Assembly (NCBI RefSeq): GCF_037042905.1
Contig: NC_087247.1
Coordinates: 45,520,420-45,584,419 of the forward strand
Direction of reading: 5' to 3'
Length of the DNA: 64,000 bases
Source of the DNA: Lytechinus pictus
Lineage: Eukaryota; Echinodermata; Echinoidea; Temnopleuroida; Toxopneustidae
A program made the position numbers and the translations under genes. Below the pieces are notes generated by a model, which ran no database searches, had not been told where the DNA came from, and saw only the letters and a program-made list of their open reading frames with translations. This document shows, in pieces, positions 46,587 through 57,949 of this stretch; the first letter of the stretch is position 1; the number at the start of each line of letters is the position of its first letter.

Positions 46587-47004
46587 CCCCCCCCCCCGCG
46601 ACGTATATACATACATTTTCAAAATATAAGCAGCAATCCAAGGAATAAGAGACTGCTTTTTAATCCTTTGTAGAGGAGCAGAGTTATCACATATTGACAT
46701 ACAAGTTTAAAATACATTTGTTGTCCATAAATGCATGATGGCATGTACATTAAAAAAATATAAAGAGAGTGATTCTAGAGATATTTGTTATTTATTTTTC
46801 AATACATGCAGTTATTGACAGACAATCAATGTATGATTCAGAAAGAAACTCTAAATTCAGTGCCTGAGAGGGTTTATTAGACATAGTTGTCTGAACTCTG
46901 AAGATATGCAAATATATCAGGCTAAATTGCCAGTCCAACTGAGGATCAATAATTCCCACCATTCTTTCGAAAGAAATGCCTGATACATTTGTTTTATATT
47001 CCTC

Positions 47005-47599
47005 TTTAAAGGAGAATCCAACCTAATTTAAAACTTGTTTTTAGAGGAAATAGGAAAAAATCAGACACGTTGATGGGTGGAAGTTTGAACAGTATCGGAC
47101 AAACAATAAGAAAGATATGAATTTTTAAAAGTTGTAGATATTGGTAATCACTACACCCATGGAGACTTCAAATTTGCCACATATGTGATGTCATAGTGAT
47201 GTATGGCAAGGACTTCTCTTCCATGTACTTTAATCCATTAAATTGCTATAATGTCATTTTTTTCAAAAGTTTTACTTCAAATTATGTTTTTCTTTCATGA
47301 GGACATCAAACAATATACTACCCAAGTTACTCCCGCAGGGGAATGGGTACTGAGGAGAAAACCACAAATCCCTGATAATTTAGTACATGGTCTATGGGAA
47401 AGTTGTCCTTGCCCCTTGTCATAATTTACTTACCAAGTTGCCAATTTGAAATCTACATAGTCTTAGGGATCTCAATTTTAAAGCAGCCATAACTTTCTTA
47501 TCGCTTGTCCAATTTATTTCAACTTTCATCATTCTCTTTTATTTATTTTTATCTTTTCCAACACCACATTTTATGACCAAGGCTGGATTCCCCTTTAAC
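47005..47599. mobile_element. long-arm foldback MITE, TTAAAGGAGAATCCA family
   Basis: TTTAAAGGAGAATCCAACC at the left and GGCTGGATTCCCCTTTAA at the right. Arms of about 170 bases share ACAAACAATAAGAAAGATAT / CATAACTTTCTTATCGCTTG. Confidence 0.7.
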
Positions 47600-48208
47600 T
47601 TGTAGACCTAGTCCTTGCAGATTTGCAACCAATCTAGACCAATTCTTACTTTATCAGACATAGTCCTAACTAGTCATAGGCCTGTCAAACTAATGCTTAT
47701 ACCCGACTGCAGTTAATGAGAGGTACGCACCGCTGCAGTTGCACTAAAGCAGTTTCAAGATAATTTTGTAAGCGCGCAGGCTAACTTATTTTTAAGACTC
47801 TCGTATCGGACTTTGACTCACCTTATTAGTATGCTAATTCACCATCAATTTAGGTGTCCTGTATGAATGGCTGTCATGCAATTATATTTCCTGCATGATA
47901 ATCTAGACCCAATTCTACACTGACTTTTCAGATTGTCCGTAAATAATTTGAGCGAGATATCTGGATCAATGATCTGGTTAGGTCAGGAAGCATGCGCAGT
48001 TCAACATTGAAAGAACATATATGTATCGAGCATGCGCAGTTCTCCTGAAAGTATATCGAAAAATGTACGAAGCTGGAAGAAAAACTATACAGAGCTATTT
48101 GCAGTGATGTTTTTGCTATTGAAATTATATTTTGTCACATGATCACGAATTGACCAGTCGTTTATCTAGAATACTCATGAATATTTATAAGAGGGATATG
48201 ATTTAAAA

Positions 48209-48382
48209 GGGCGCCGTTTCATAAAGCTGTTCGTAAGTTTAGAGTGACTTTAAGAACGACTGGTGATCCTTTCTTGTGGTAAATGGTATAATAAATTGGC
48301 GATGGTTTAGCACGTAAGAAAGGATCACCAGTCGTTCTTAAAAGTCACTCCTAACTTACAAACAGCTTTATGAAACGGCCCT
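48209..48382. mobile_element. MITE, GTTTCATAAAGCTGT family, most intact copy
   Basis: GCCGTTTCATAAAGCTGTTC and ACAGCTTTATGAAACGGC ends; inner GACTTTAAGAACGACTGGTG mirrored. Confidence 0.8.
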
Positions 48383-48718
48383 CGGGTACAAGAATAACAA
48401 GTGACCTATTAGAACACCGATCTAGAAAAAAAACTCTTTTAACATACATGTATAATTTCAGTATTTGTTTAACGAAATGAAATGAAAAGTTATAAAGAGA
48501 AAATAAATTATTTTTTCTAAGATTTTTACATTTGTAAAAAAAAAAGAAAAAGGTTTACATGGTGGATGCTAGAGAAAAGGTATCTCCCAATAATCTAAAC
48601 AAGACAATCTCTACAATAGTACAAACAAGAAGTTGCATTGTGGCAGGTACATGTTCACAAATGTCTTTGCATCATATCAAATTTGTAGCACTAATGAAGT
48701 CGATTACACCCTGCCATA

Positions 48719-51700
48719 TTAAATTATGCTTTGTGAAAAACGTAGTGACTGAATTGCCAACATTAATGAAAACAAAACATTATATGATGTACTAATGATG
48801 TTACAAGTGTTAAAAGCAAGAGTTTTGTTTCCACATGGTAATGTGTCTTTCCATTTTCTGGCCAACATTACTGAAAGGTTTGAACTTGCTTCTCTCCCAG
48901 TGTTTTCCTCTACAAGCATATTGACAGTAAATTTTGTTAGCCCAAATTCATTCTCACTCCAGCAGGTGTAAAGACCATTCATATCTTCAGTAATGTCAGT
49001 AATGAGAAGAGCATGGTTGGGAAGAATAGATACCCCTTTTGGAAAGGTGTCTTTTATAGAGAGTGGTTGCTGCCCACGAAAGGTCACTGACCAATAAATA
49101 AAGTTGGGTGTGACAATTGGGCAAGGTAGCTCGATCATTGTTTCACCAACAAATGAAAGCAAAGTTTGATTGGGACTAGTGCACAGTTGCAGCCTACAGG
49201 CAAAGGTATTAGAAGCTACCAAATCAAGCAAATTAGAATTGACATAAAGTAAAGGTTTTTCACATACTACTGGTTTATACATGTATGATTCTGGATGAAA
49301 TTCATGAACTGCTTTGACAAGGTCGCAATCACATGACCAAGGGTTATTTTGTAAATTCACCATTACTACCCTCAAAGAGAATACTAGGGACCCATGATCA
49401 AGGTTGACAAGTTTGTTACCCTCAAGATTGATATCAGTGAGGTATGTCTGATGTTGTAAGGCACCCAATTCAAAGAAAACAATTCTGTTGTACCCAAGAT
49501 CCAGAAACCAGAACTGTTGATGCTTGTTAAATGAATCTCTAGTGATACTGGTTATTTTATTCTTAGAAAAGTACAGTGTGTATGCTTTACTATTCTGTGG
49601 CAGGCAATGCTTAGGGATTGAAGTGAATGAATTATTGGACAAGTTAACAGCTTCCAGATTTTTCATAGACAACACTGGACAATGTATCCCAAGTTCATTT
49701 GAGGAGAGATTGATTGTTCTGAGATTTGGAAATTCAAAAATGGGAGTTGTTGTCATGTTACTAAGGAAGAATCCTTGAAAGGCAAAATTTTCATGAAGGT
49801 CTAAATATTCCACCATTTTAAAATCTTGCAATATCTTTATAGATATATTTGAAAATGGTATGCCATAAAGACCTACACCCTGGAGACCCTGTATTCCTGA
49901 AAATGCCTGATTCATAGTTAATCTCAAAGGATTTTCTCCAAGTCTGAGAAATTTGAGCTTTTGTAAATGTGAAAATACCCCAGACGGAAGGTATACAAGA
50001 TGATTTCTCTCTAATTTCAGTCTTTTGATATTTAGTAATCCAGCAAAGGCTAAAGGAGCGATATAAGTTATGTGGTTATCATCTAACTCAAGATACCAGA
50101 GTGAAGATGCAGAATTGAAAGTAAAATTGGGTATCGAGGCAATCTGATTTCTGCTCAAGTAAAGCCCTATTAATGCAGGTGAAATGTTAATCTGCTTGAA
50201 TTCTTTCAAGTTGTTGTTGCATGCCAAAATATTGCTTCCAGATATTAAGCTTGAATTTGAAATTCCAATGGCATTATTGTTAATGTTCATATGGACTTGT
50301 TTGGGCACTGCCGAAAATATGTCTTTTATCATATTTTCTTCAACATCAATATAAACAAGTGCCCTTTGCTCAAGTAGATGATCTAAGTTAAAGCGGGTCA
50401 TTTGATTATGACTGATGAGAAGAGTTTGAAGAGAGCGCAAGTTCAGCATTGTGAAATTTATTTCTACTATGAAATTAAATGATAAATCCAAAGTCCTTAG
50501 ATTTATTAGATTTGAAAAGTCTTGTGGGTTGATTGCAGTAAGTCTGTTGTGACTAATATAGAGCTTAGAGATTGAAAACAAAGAAGCAAGAAAAGCAAGG
50601 TTAGAAATTTCATTTTTGGAAAGGTTAAGAGTAGTAAGAATTGGTGTTGAGGCAAAGGTTGAATTGTCTATGGTGTGCAGTATGTTGCCAGACAAATCTA
50701 GTTTTTGTAGTCTTGGCAAAGCAGTGAAGCTAGATAAGATGGACAACCTATTATTGCTGAGGTTGAGAGTAACAAGTTGAGATGAGCCTATCAGATATCT
50801 ATCTTCCCACAAGGTCAAATAGTTGTTACAGAGCAGTAGCCAATTCAGCCCAGTCAAATTTAGAAAGTTTGTAATGTTTCTTATTTGATTCCCACACAGG
50901 TTTACATATCTTAAGTTTTGATGACCATTGACATCAAATTGTAAATTTGTAATCCTATTGTATTCAGCATAAAGTGATTTCAGCAGAGGAAAATGAAGGA
51001 TGGGGACAGTTTCCAGTTTATTGGTATGTACATTAAGAAATTCTACTTTCGAATGATTTGTTTCATGATAGATGTCCATTGCTAGCAAGCTGTTATGATT
51101 AAGAAGGAGACTTAATGATGTCAGGCAGAAAGAATCGTAAATGAAATGAATAATTTCATTGTTTCTTAAATCAATTGTATGTATATTTGGAATGTTGGTG
51201 AATGCTGGCTTAGCTACGAAATGCAAGTTGTTGTCTTGTAATGAGATGTACTCAATATGAGGCATATTCCTGAGGGGAGAGGCATCCACGATGACATTTC
51301 CTCGAAGGTTGATAGTTTCAAGAGATGGTAGCTCAGTGAAGACAAATTCACTGATGCTTCGTATGCGGTTGTATTCCAGGAAAAGTGTCTTCAGGTTCAT
51401 CATTGTTTGTAGTTTGTCCAGGTATTCAATGTTATTGAATGATATATCAAGGGATGATATAGCTTTAGGATATAAAAGCATTGTTGTTGATAAGTCAGAG
51501 ATACGATTTCCTTTAAGAGATAACTCTGATGTTATGAATTGAATTTGCGGTAGTTTGTTGAGTCTATTGTATTCCATTTCAAGTATTGGAATGTGAAATT
51601 CTGATCCAGGACTAACAGTCCAGTGTTGCCACTCTGCAAAGTAATTGCGGTTGACAGATATTTGATGAATGAGAGGCAGTGAACCAAGATATGGAATAAT

Positions 51701-52033
51701 CTGAAGAAAATTGGAATCTAGCACCACAAATACAAGTCTTGGAACATCATCGAAAACATTTTTTTCAATGTAGCTTAGGTGGTTGTTCGAAAGAAGAAGT
51801 GAAACCATTTCTCCATTGCAGGAAAATGACCCTCTTTTCAGTGTGGTGATGAAGTTTCTACTTACGTCAAGCTTGCCGACATTGCATGGGAGGTCCATTG
51901 GAATATCTTCAAGATTGCTCTCGGTGCATTCCACATTGACCACATGTCCTTTCTGCTCACAGGCACAGAGATTTAAACATTGCCAACAATGTGTTCTTCC
52001 AAACAAGAATAAGACATAAAATAAGAGATACAT
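48719..52033 (-). CDS. single-exon LRR-Ig cell-surface protein, 1104 aa
   Basis: One uninterrupted frame. It has a signal peptide (MYLLFYVLFLFGRTHC), an LRRNT Cys cluster (CLNLCACEQ to LPC), then about 35 leucine-rich repeats of the LxxLxLxxNxI type over residues 50-890. An LRRCT follows (NPWSCDCDLV to TFAC), then one Ig-like domain (about 950-1037: ELPC, IYWSV, MNGLYTCWSENEFG). The last 20 residues are moderately hydrophobic (YNVLFSLMLAIQSL), so a GPI signal or weak membrane anchor is possible. No TIR or other intracellular domain follows, so it is not a Toll-like receptor. LRR-Ig proteins act in adhesion, neural wiring or immunity; which applies here cannot be read. A TTTTATTTTCCAG acceptor ends at 52056, so a 5' UTR intron is likely. 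Many Asn-x-Ser/Thr sites are present. Confidence 0.9.
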   Translation of the reverse strand: MYLLFYVLFLFGRTHCWQCLNLCACEQKGHVVNVECTESNLEDIPMDLPCNVGKLDVSRNFITTLKRGSFSCNGEMVSLLLSNNHLSYIEKNVFDDVPRLVFVVLDSNFLQIIPYLGSLPLIHQISVNRNYFAEWQHWTVSPGSEFHIPILEMEYNRLNKLPQIQFITSELSLKGNRISDLSTTMLLYPKAISSLDISFNNIEYLDKLQTMMNLKTLFLEYNRIRSISEFVFTELPSLETINLRGNVIVDASPLRNMPHIEYISLQDNNLHFVAKPAFTNIPNIHTIDLRNNEIIHFIYDSFCLTSLSLLLNHNSLLAMDIYHETNHSKVEFLNVHTNKLETVPILHFPLLKSLYAEYNRITNLQFDVNGHQNLRYVNLCGNQIRNITNFLNLTGLNWLLLCNNYLTLWEDRYLIGSSQLVTLNLSNNRLSILSSFTALPRLQKLDLSGNILHTIDNSTFASTPILTTLNLSKNEISNLAFLASLFSISKLYISHNRLTAINPQDFSNLINLRTLDLSFNFIVEINFTMLNLRSLQTLLISHNQMTRFNLDHLLEQRALVYIDVEENMIKDIFSAVPKQVHMNINNNAIGISNSSLISGSNILACNNNLKEFKQINISPALIGLYLSRNQIASIPNFTFNSASSLWYLELDDNHITYIAPLAFAGLLNIKRLKLERNHLVYLPSGVFSHLQKLKFLRLGENPLRLTMNQAFSGIQGLQGVGLYGIPFSNISIKILQDFKMVEYLDLHENFAFQGFFLSNMTTTPIFEFPNLRTINLSSNELGIHCPVLSMKNLEAVNLSNNSFTSIPKHCLPQNSKAYTLYFSKNKITSITRDSFNKHQQFWFLDLGYNRIVFFELGALQHQTYLTDINLEGNKLVNLDHGSLVFSLRVVMVNLQNNPWSCDCDLVKAVHEFHPESYMYKPVVCEKPLLYVNSNLLDLVASNTFACRLQLCTSPNQTLLSFVGETMIELPCPIVTPNFIYWSVTFRGQQPLSIKDTFPKGVSILPNHALLITDITEDMNGLYTCWSENEFGLTKFTVNMLVEENTGREASSNLSVMLARKWKDTLPCGNKTLAFNTCNIISTSYNVLFSLMLAIQSLRFSQSII

Positions 52034-52054
52034 CCTGATTCTATTGAATGTACA

Positions 52055-52068
52055 TCTGGAAAATAAAA
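52055..52068 (-). other. splice acceptor of a 5' UTR exon for the LRR-Ig gene
   Basis: On this strand a pyrimidine tract ends in TTTTCCAG 22 bases before the LRR-Ig start codon. The first ATG after it is followed quickly by TAG, leaving the annotated ATG at 52033 as the main start. The promoter is then further upstream and is not identified. Confidence 0.5.
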
Positions 52069-52412
52069 TTCATGCAATGGCTGTCATGTGTCCTTTCCTT
52101 TTCATGCAGTTAAATAGCTTAGTTGAATTGTTTGTTCCTTCTCTCATGAAGATTTAAGAACAAATGAAGCAAACATTTCAAATTTCTTCCAGTTGTATAC
52201 ATTTTTTCCCAATAAAGATGGTGATATAAGCCTTTGTGTTGGAGTTTAATGAATACCCATACCCCTTTGCAACTGAGTCAACACGGGAAAATTACCTAAT
52301 TAATTTCCTCTGAGTTATGTAATCTTTCTTCATCTCACCTTTTTTTGTGTTTTGTGGGCTTCTGATTGACTCATAAGAACATAGGAGAACTTTATCCCAT
52401 ATCCATAATTTG

Positions 52413-52496
52413 ATTTTGATGCTAATTAGCATGAAGGTTGTTCAAATGAGGAAAATTTTGATGCTAATTAGCATGAAGGTTGTTCAAATGAGGAAA
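52413..52496 (+). repeat. 42-bp exact tandem duplication with TAATTA sites
   Basis: The 42 bases from 52413 recur immediately from 52455. Each copy contains GCTAATTAGC, a palindrome matching homeodomain sites. It lies about 360 bases upstream of the LRR-Ig 5' UTR acceptor. Confidence 0.85.
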
Positions 52497-52688
52497 AATA
52501 AGAAAAATGAGCATGTGACATCAAATCTCATTTGCTTAAGCAGCCTATGTTGAGTATAAACTGAATTATGAAAATCTAAAAATAAGCAAAGTCTAAACAT
52601 CTTATTTTTATGAATCATTTGATATATTGCTCATGCAGCTCATTTGATCTCTATTGATTCAAATCAGCTTGTTGCAATAGCTTTTGCC

Positions 52689-53085
52689 TTAAGGCCACCG
52701 CACACCTTAGGACTGTTTGCGATCCGATATGGGAACAAATCGCATTTTGCTCATTTTCTGAAAATGTGAATGGAACATATCATTTTATTTGAGGTTAAAA
52801 TTAATTGAAAGAATACTAATATAACCATTTTGAAAGATTGCAAGCCTCTATTTTGGAGTAAATGCCAAATTAGTTTCAAATCGTAGCCAATCGTACGACT
52901 GCTGTGACGTCATTATGACTAGATATTAAATTTGCTTTTATTCTAAGAAGGATGATATCATAGTCACAGATTTGATCATAGGTATTCGTACGGTGATTTC
53001 GAACATTACACAGTAAGATATTCCAAGTCTCAATATTAGCATCAAATTCTACTACATTCAACTACCGTTGTGCGGTCGCCTTTAA
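52689..53085. mobile_element. MITE, TTAAGGCCACCGCAC family
   Basis: Left TTAAGGCCACCGCACACC; right TTGTGCGGTCGCCTTTAA. A TTAA target is possible. Only the ends are well paired. Confidence 0.55.
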
Positions 53086-53089
53086 GACA

Positions 53090-54330
53090 TTCCACAGTTG
53101 TATTTTTGTGCATCATGATTTGCGCATATATTATGCTATACGCTTTGACGTCACAATGGATGAACAGGTGATTAATTAGCTATAGGTACATGTATCTTTC
53201 AACTGATTTTCCCATAAGCGTCATTCTAACAGCAAATCTGATTTCATTAATCTAATTAGCTGAAAATAATCTATGGACCCTTTTGAAATATACCTCTACA
53301 ATTTCAGAATTCTTTTCTTTACATTGCTGCAAATTATGATGAATATGAGACTTTATATAAATGATAGAGTTGTTTGGACTTTTTCTTCACATAGATACAT
53401 AGTATTTGATATGTTTTTGGTGTCTCAATAAGTGTTTCATTTGCTCTAACAAAAGTGCTGATAGTTTAAAACAAGAACATGAACCTTCATTTTTTAACAT
53501 TAACACATCTTAAGTATACCATCCTCTACAACTTCACAAATTTTGGTGAAAATAGCATGGGTTTTGAAAAAAAGTGCAGCATTTATTGAAGTTCACAAAT
53601 TTGTTATCGAAATTTTAATAAAAAATAATGTTTTGTGAATTTTTTTGTACCATTCTTAAGAATTGAAGGGGCTTCTAGCCAGAAAAGGGCAAACGATTAG
53701 CAATATGAATGGATTCTCCATCTTAGGAATACAATACTTAACTATACTGTAAAATTTGATGAAATCTACCTGGATTTTGACTGAGTAAGACCTAAATTCA
53801 AAGTAGTGATGTCATGAGGTCTACATGTATGTCTAAATAAAGAGCCATATTATTTGTACTTTTCCATTTTCTGATGATATTTCCCAAATTTAGGAGTACA
53901 CCTGTTTACATTTTTCACATATGAGAGCCTACAAAGTACACACTTAAGAATAAGAATATGGGCCCCATGTAAATACCTTCCCAATTTTTGTATACATTTC
54001 TGAACTAATTTAAAACCTTAAGTTAAGTGCATGGGTTTTGACTTAGAATTAGGGATAATAACTCAATGTTATGATCATGTGAGGTCTAAAGGAGCCCCAA
54101 CTGATTGCATAATTCTACCAGACATTTAATCTGGCGATCTTCAAAGTCTGATAGGAATAATGGGTGCATGATTCTGTATCATTTTCTGCACATTTGGCCT
54201 ATCAAGGTGCCAAAGTAGCTTCGTGCAAAGTTTGGTAAAAATTACATGGATTTCATTTTAACTGTAAAACATTATTAAACTGACCCATAAACTGGAAATC
54301 TCAGGATCACTATGATTATCTGGGAAAAAT
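53090..54330. other. intergenic or intronic, nothing recognised
   Basis: AT-rich; no exon or repeat recognised. Confidence 0.4.
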
Positions 54331-54335
54331 GTGCT

Positions 54336-55100
54336 TCAAAGGATAAGTCCACCCCAACCTAAAGTTGATTTGAATAAAAAGAGAAATATCCAACAAGCAT
54401 AACACTGAAAATTTCATCAAAATCGAATGTGAAATAAGAAAGTTATGACATTTTAAAGTTTCACTAAAAAAAAAACAGTTATAGGCATATCCTGGGGCCT
54501 GTTGCATAAAAACTTTTGCCATAAAAAAATCTGGCAATTTTTTTGCCAGAGTTTTTTAATGTGTAATTTTCAATGGCATAATTTTGTTTGCCAGAGTTAT
54601 TGTTTATTTGCCAGAGTTTTTTTATGGCAAAATTTTTATGCAACGGGCCCCTGGTCTGTATGCAAATAAGGAGACTGATGATGTCATTTACTCACTATTT
54701 CTTTTGTATTTTACTACATGAAATATGAAATATTCAACTTTTCTCATTGTCAAGAGAAACAAAGATTAATTCCTCCCTGATCATGTGGAATTAGCATTGT
54801 TTTAATACTATATGGTTCAGTCAAGTTGGTCCTTTTTGTCAAATCTGTAAAAAATGAAATATTTTATAATTCAAACAAAAAAAATAAAGAAATAGTGAGT
54901 CAGGGACATCATCGACTGTCTCGTTTGTGTGTCACTGAGATGTGCATATAACTGTATTGTGAAAAATAAGCCAAACTTTAAAATGTCATAATTTTCTTTT
55001 TTTACATCCGATTTTGATGAAATTTTTAGCATTTTGCTAGTTTGATTTTTCTCTATTAATATTTAAATCATCATTTTCCTGGGGTGGACTTGACCTTTAA
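54336..55100. mobile_element. foldback MITE, AAGG(T/A)CAAGTCCACC family, interrupted copy
   Basis: Starts CAAAGGATAAGTCCACCCC and ends GGGGTGGACTTGACCTTTAA. It is longer than other copies because another element is inserted at 54494-54651. Confidence 0.75.
54494..54651. mobile_element. MITE, GGGGCCTGTTGCATAAAAA family
   Basis: GGGGCCTGTTGCATAAAAA and TTTTTATGCAACGGGCCCC ends, with TTTGCCA(G) motifs repeated inside. Nested in the element 54336-55100. Confidence 0.75.
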
Positions 55101-55767
55101 ATGTAAGAGAAAGTAGTTGCAGCAAACAATTATTTCATGAGAAAGTCTTTGAAATAAAGGTTAATTGCCACCATATTATCATAGATCTAGAAGATAAACT
55201 TATCTTTGTGAAATCATGAAATCTAAGATGAAAATTCTGATGTCACTTATACAAAAAGGCATATGTTGGACAGTGTTCTAATATTGCTTGAAAAATACCT
55301 GATATTTAATGGAATTTCATGCTTATTTTGCTCATTTCTCAGCAATTACACAGTTTTCCTAGAGTCATTTTGTATTTATGTATGCAAACACTTGGGTGGT
55401 CATTTTATTGGATTCTGGCGAACTCATTTTGAGATCGTCGCCACAACCGGCATTTATCAGTATATACGTAGGTACTCACAGTCTTACTTTTGAAAGGGGA
55501 ATTACTGTGTAGGCTTACATGTATAAAGCAAGTAAAGAAGAAAGGTTTTGCCAATAAAATGTAATGTCAACTTTGGGCAGGGAATATATTAGGCTATAAC
55601 GGTCTTGTGACTGGTGTCATTTTTGTCTTGCCTGCATACCAGAACAAGACTATAGGTGCCACTTTTCCGACAGCGGTTCCAGCTTATGAGGCATCGTCAA
55701 CATTTAAATCTTAACCAAGGTTAAGTTTTGAAATAAACTCCTCAAAAAAAGTTTGGAAATCTGGCTT

Positions 55768-56160
55768 TGATCGATGACCCCTCCTCGGTTTTAGTAAATA
55801 TTAATGTGTAATTAATATCAATAAATAGAGCATTAAATTCTCTTTAAAGTGATACCCTACATGATATGATTATGGTTCACATGAAGGTGCAGTGCCTTGA
55901 AATGTGGGGCAAGGTCAAAATTCAAAAGTTGCAAAATGACACAATATTGAAAGTTACTGTTCTTTTTTTCCGTGGTGATGAGTGAGTTTCTCAGCGGTTT
56001 CTTTTGAGTTTGATCGATATTCCTCATCGGTTTTAGTAAATATCAATGTGTAATTAATATCAATAAATAGATAATTTAATTTTCTTTAAAATGATACCCT
56101 ACATGATATAATTATGGTTCACATGGAGGTGCAGTGCCTTGAAATATGGGGCATAGGGTT
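55768..56160 (+). repeat. two-copy tandem repeat, about 245-bp period
   Basis: TCGGTTTTAGTAAATATTAA, GATACCCTACATGATAT and GTGCAGTGCCTTGAAATGTG occur in the same order at 55780-55910 and 56025-56155. Confidence 0.75.
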
Positions 56161-56492
56161 GCAAAGTGCTGGAAACTTTCCGGAAATTTTGGAAAATTTC
56201 CATGGAAAGTTTTGGGAATTTTCAGCTGCCGGGAATTTTCATATTTTCATAAAAAGTGATAAATTGATATCCTCAAATATTATATTTTCCATCTTTATTT
56301 AAACTATTCTCCATTCTTTAAATTGCCCAGGGTATAAAATGTTCATCATACTGCACATAAATACACTATCCATTAACATGATGGAGCATTAAAGCTTTTC
56401 AATTCAACATAGAAAAAAAAATTGCATTACACTATTTTTCATTTTTCTTTAAATGTCAACAGTTTTATGTCTCGCCCAACAGAGGTGAAAGC

Positions 56493-57655
56493 TATGGCGC
56501 GCCGTTTGACCAATAATTCAGATAAACACTGTTTATCGCCGATAAACAGTGTTTATCGCCGAAAAACACTGTTTATCGAGCGATAAACACTGTTTATCAA
56601 GCGATAAACACTGTTTATCGAGAGAAACTATGTTTATCGACTGAAAAACACAGTTTCTCTCGATAAACAGTGTTTATCGCCGAAAAACACTGTTTATCGG
56701 CGATAAACAATGTTTATCAAGCGATAAACACTGTTTATCGAGAGAAACTATGTTTATCGACTGAAAAACACAGTTTCGCTTGATAAACATTGTTTATCGC
56801 CGAAAAACAGTGTTTATCGGCGATAAACAGTGTTTATCGAGAGAAACTATGTTTTTCGACTGATAAACACAGTTTCTCTCGATAAACAGTGTTTATCGGC
56901 GATAAACAGTGTTTTTCGGCGATAGACACTGTTTATCGAGAGAAACTGTGTTTTTCAGTCGATAAACATAGTTTCTCTCGATAAACACTGTTTATCGCTT
57001 GATAAACAGTGTTTATCGCTCGATAAACAGTGTTTTTCGGCGATAAACACGGTTTATCGGCGATAAAAAGTGTTTATCGGCGATAAACAGTGTTTATCTG
57101 AATTATTGGTCAAACGGCGCGCCATAAGTGCGCGCCATTTGTCCAATAAATCAGATAAACAGTGTTTATCGAGAGAAACTGTGTTTATCAGTCGAAAAAC
57201 ATAGTTTCTCTCGATAAACAGTGTTTATCGCCGAAAAACATAGTTTATCGGCGATAAACAATGTTTATCAAGCGATAAACACTGTTTATCGAGAGAAACT
57301 ATGTTTATCGATAAACAGTGTTTATCGCTTGATAAACATTGTTTATCGCCGAAAAACAGTGTTTATCGGCGATAAACAGTGTTTATCGAGAGAAACTATG
57401 TTTTTCGACTGATAAACACAGTTTCTCTCGATAAACAGTGTTTATCGGCGATAAACAGTGTTTTTCGGCGATAAACACTGTTTATCGAGAGAAACTGTGT
57501 TTTTCAGTCGATAAACATAGTTTCTCTCGATAAACAGTGTTTATCGCTTGATAAACAGTGTTTATCGCTCGATAAACAGTGTTTTTCGGCGATAAACACT
57601 GTTTATCGGCGATAAACAGTGTTTATCTGAATTATTGGTCAAACGGCGCGCCATA
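56493..57655. repeat. array of stacked GATAAACAGTGTTTATC palindromes
   Basis: 1163 bases made almost wholly of variants of a 17-base near-palindrome, about forty GTTTATC units on the plus strand. It divides into two tandem copies (56493-57126 and 57127-57655), each bounded by inverted GGCGCGCC-(A/G)TTTG-CCAATAA-type ends. Larger hairpins (AGAGAAACTRTGTTT against AAACACAGTTTCTCT) are nested inside. The short frames it holds are artefacts. Confidence 0.85.
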
Positions 57656-57667
57656 GAAGGCGAGACT

Positions 57668-57945
57668 TAGGGATCCAAATGTTGTCCGTCGTCCGTCCGT
57701 CACAAACCTTATGACACATAACTCCACAACCATAAGTCGCTTTTCAACCAATTTTGGATGGTAGATGGACTTGGTGGACCTGCATGTTATGCTGCAGTCA
57801 GAGGTCACATGGTAAGGTCAAAGGTCATTTTCAGGTCAACGTTAAAGTTTACATGCAACACTCTCTTATGACACCTAACTCCGCAACCGTAAGTCACTTT
57901 TCAACCAAACTTGGATGGTAGATGGACTTGGGGGCAAAGACCTTA
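57668..57945 (+). repeat. two-copy repeat beside the palindrome array
   Basis: TTATGACACATAACTCCACA with TCGCTTTTCAACCAATTTTG recurs as TTATGACACCTAACTCCGCA with CACTTTTCAACCAAACTTGG about 160 bases on. Confidence 0.6.
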
Positions 57946-57949
57946 TAAT

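Noticed and set aside
48559-48795. 78-codon plus-strand frame overlapping the LRR-Ig stop
   Set aside because: No domain or splice support; partly antisense to a real gene.
57221-57412. Frame reading repeated VYR and SIN motifs
   Set aside because: Product of the GTTTATC palindrome array.
56493-57655. CRISPR-like array
   Set aside because: No unique spacers; the units are variable palindromes in a eukaryotic setting.
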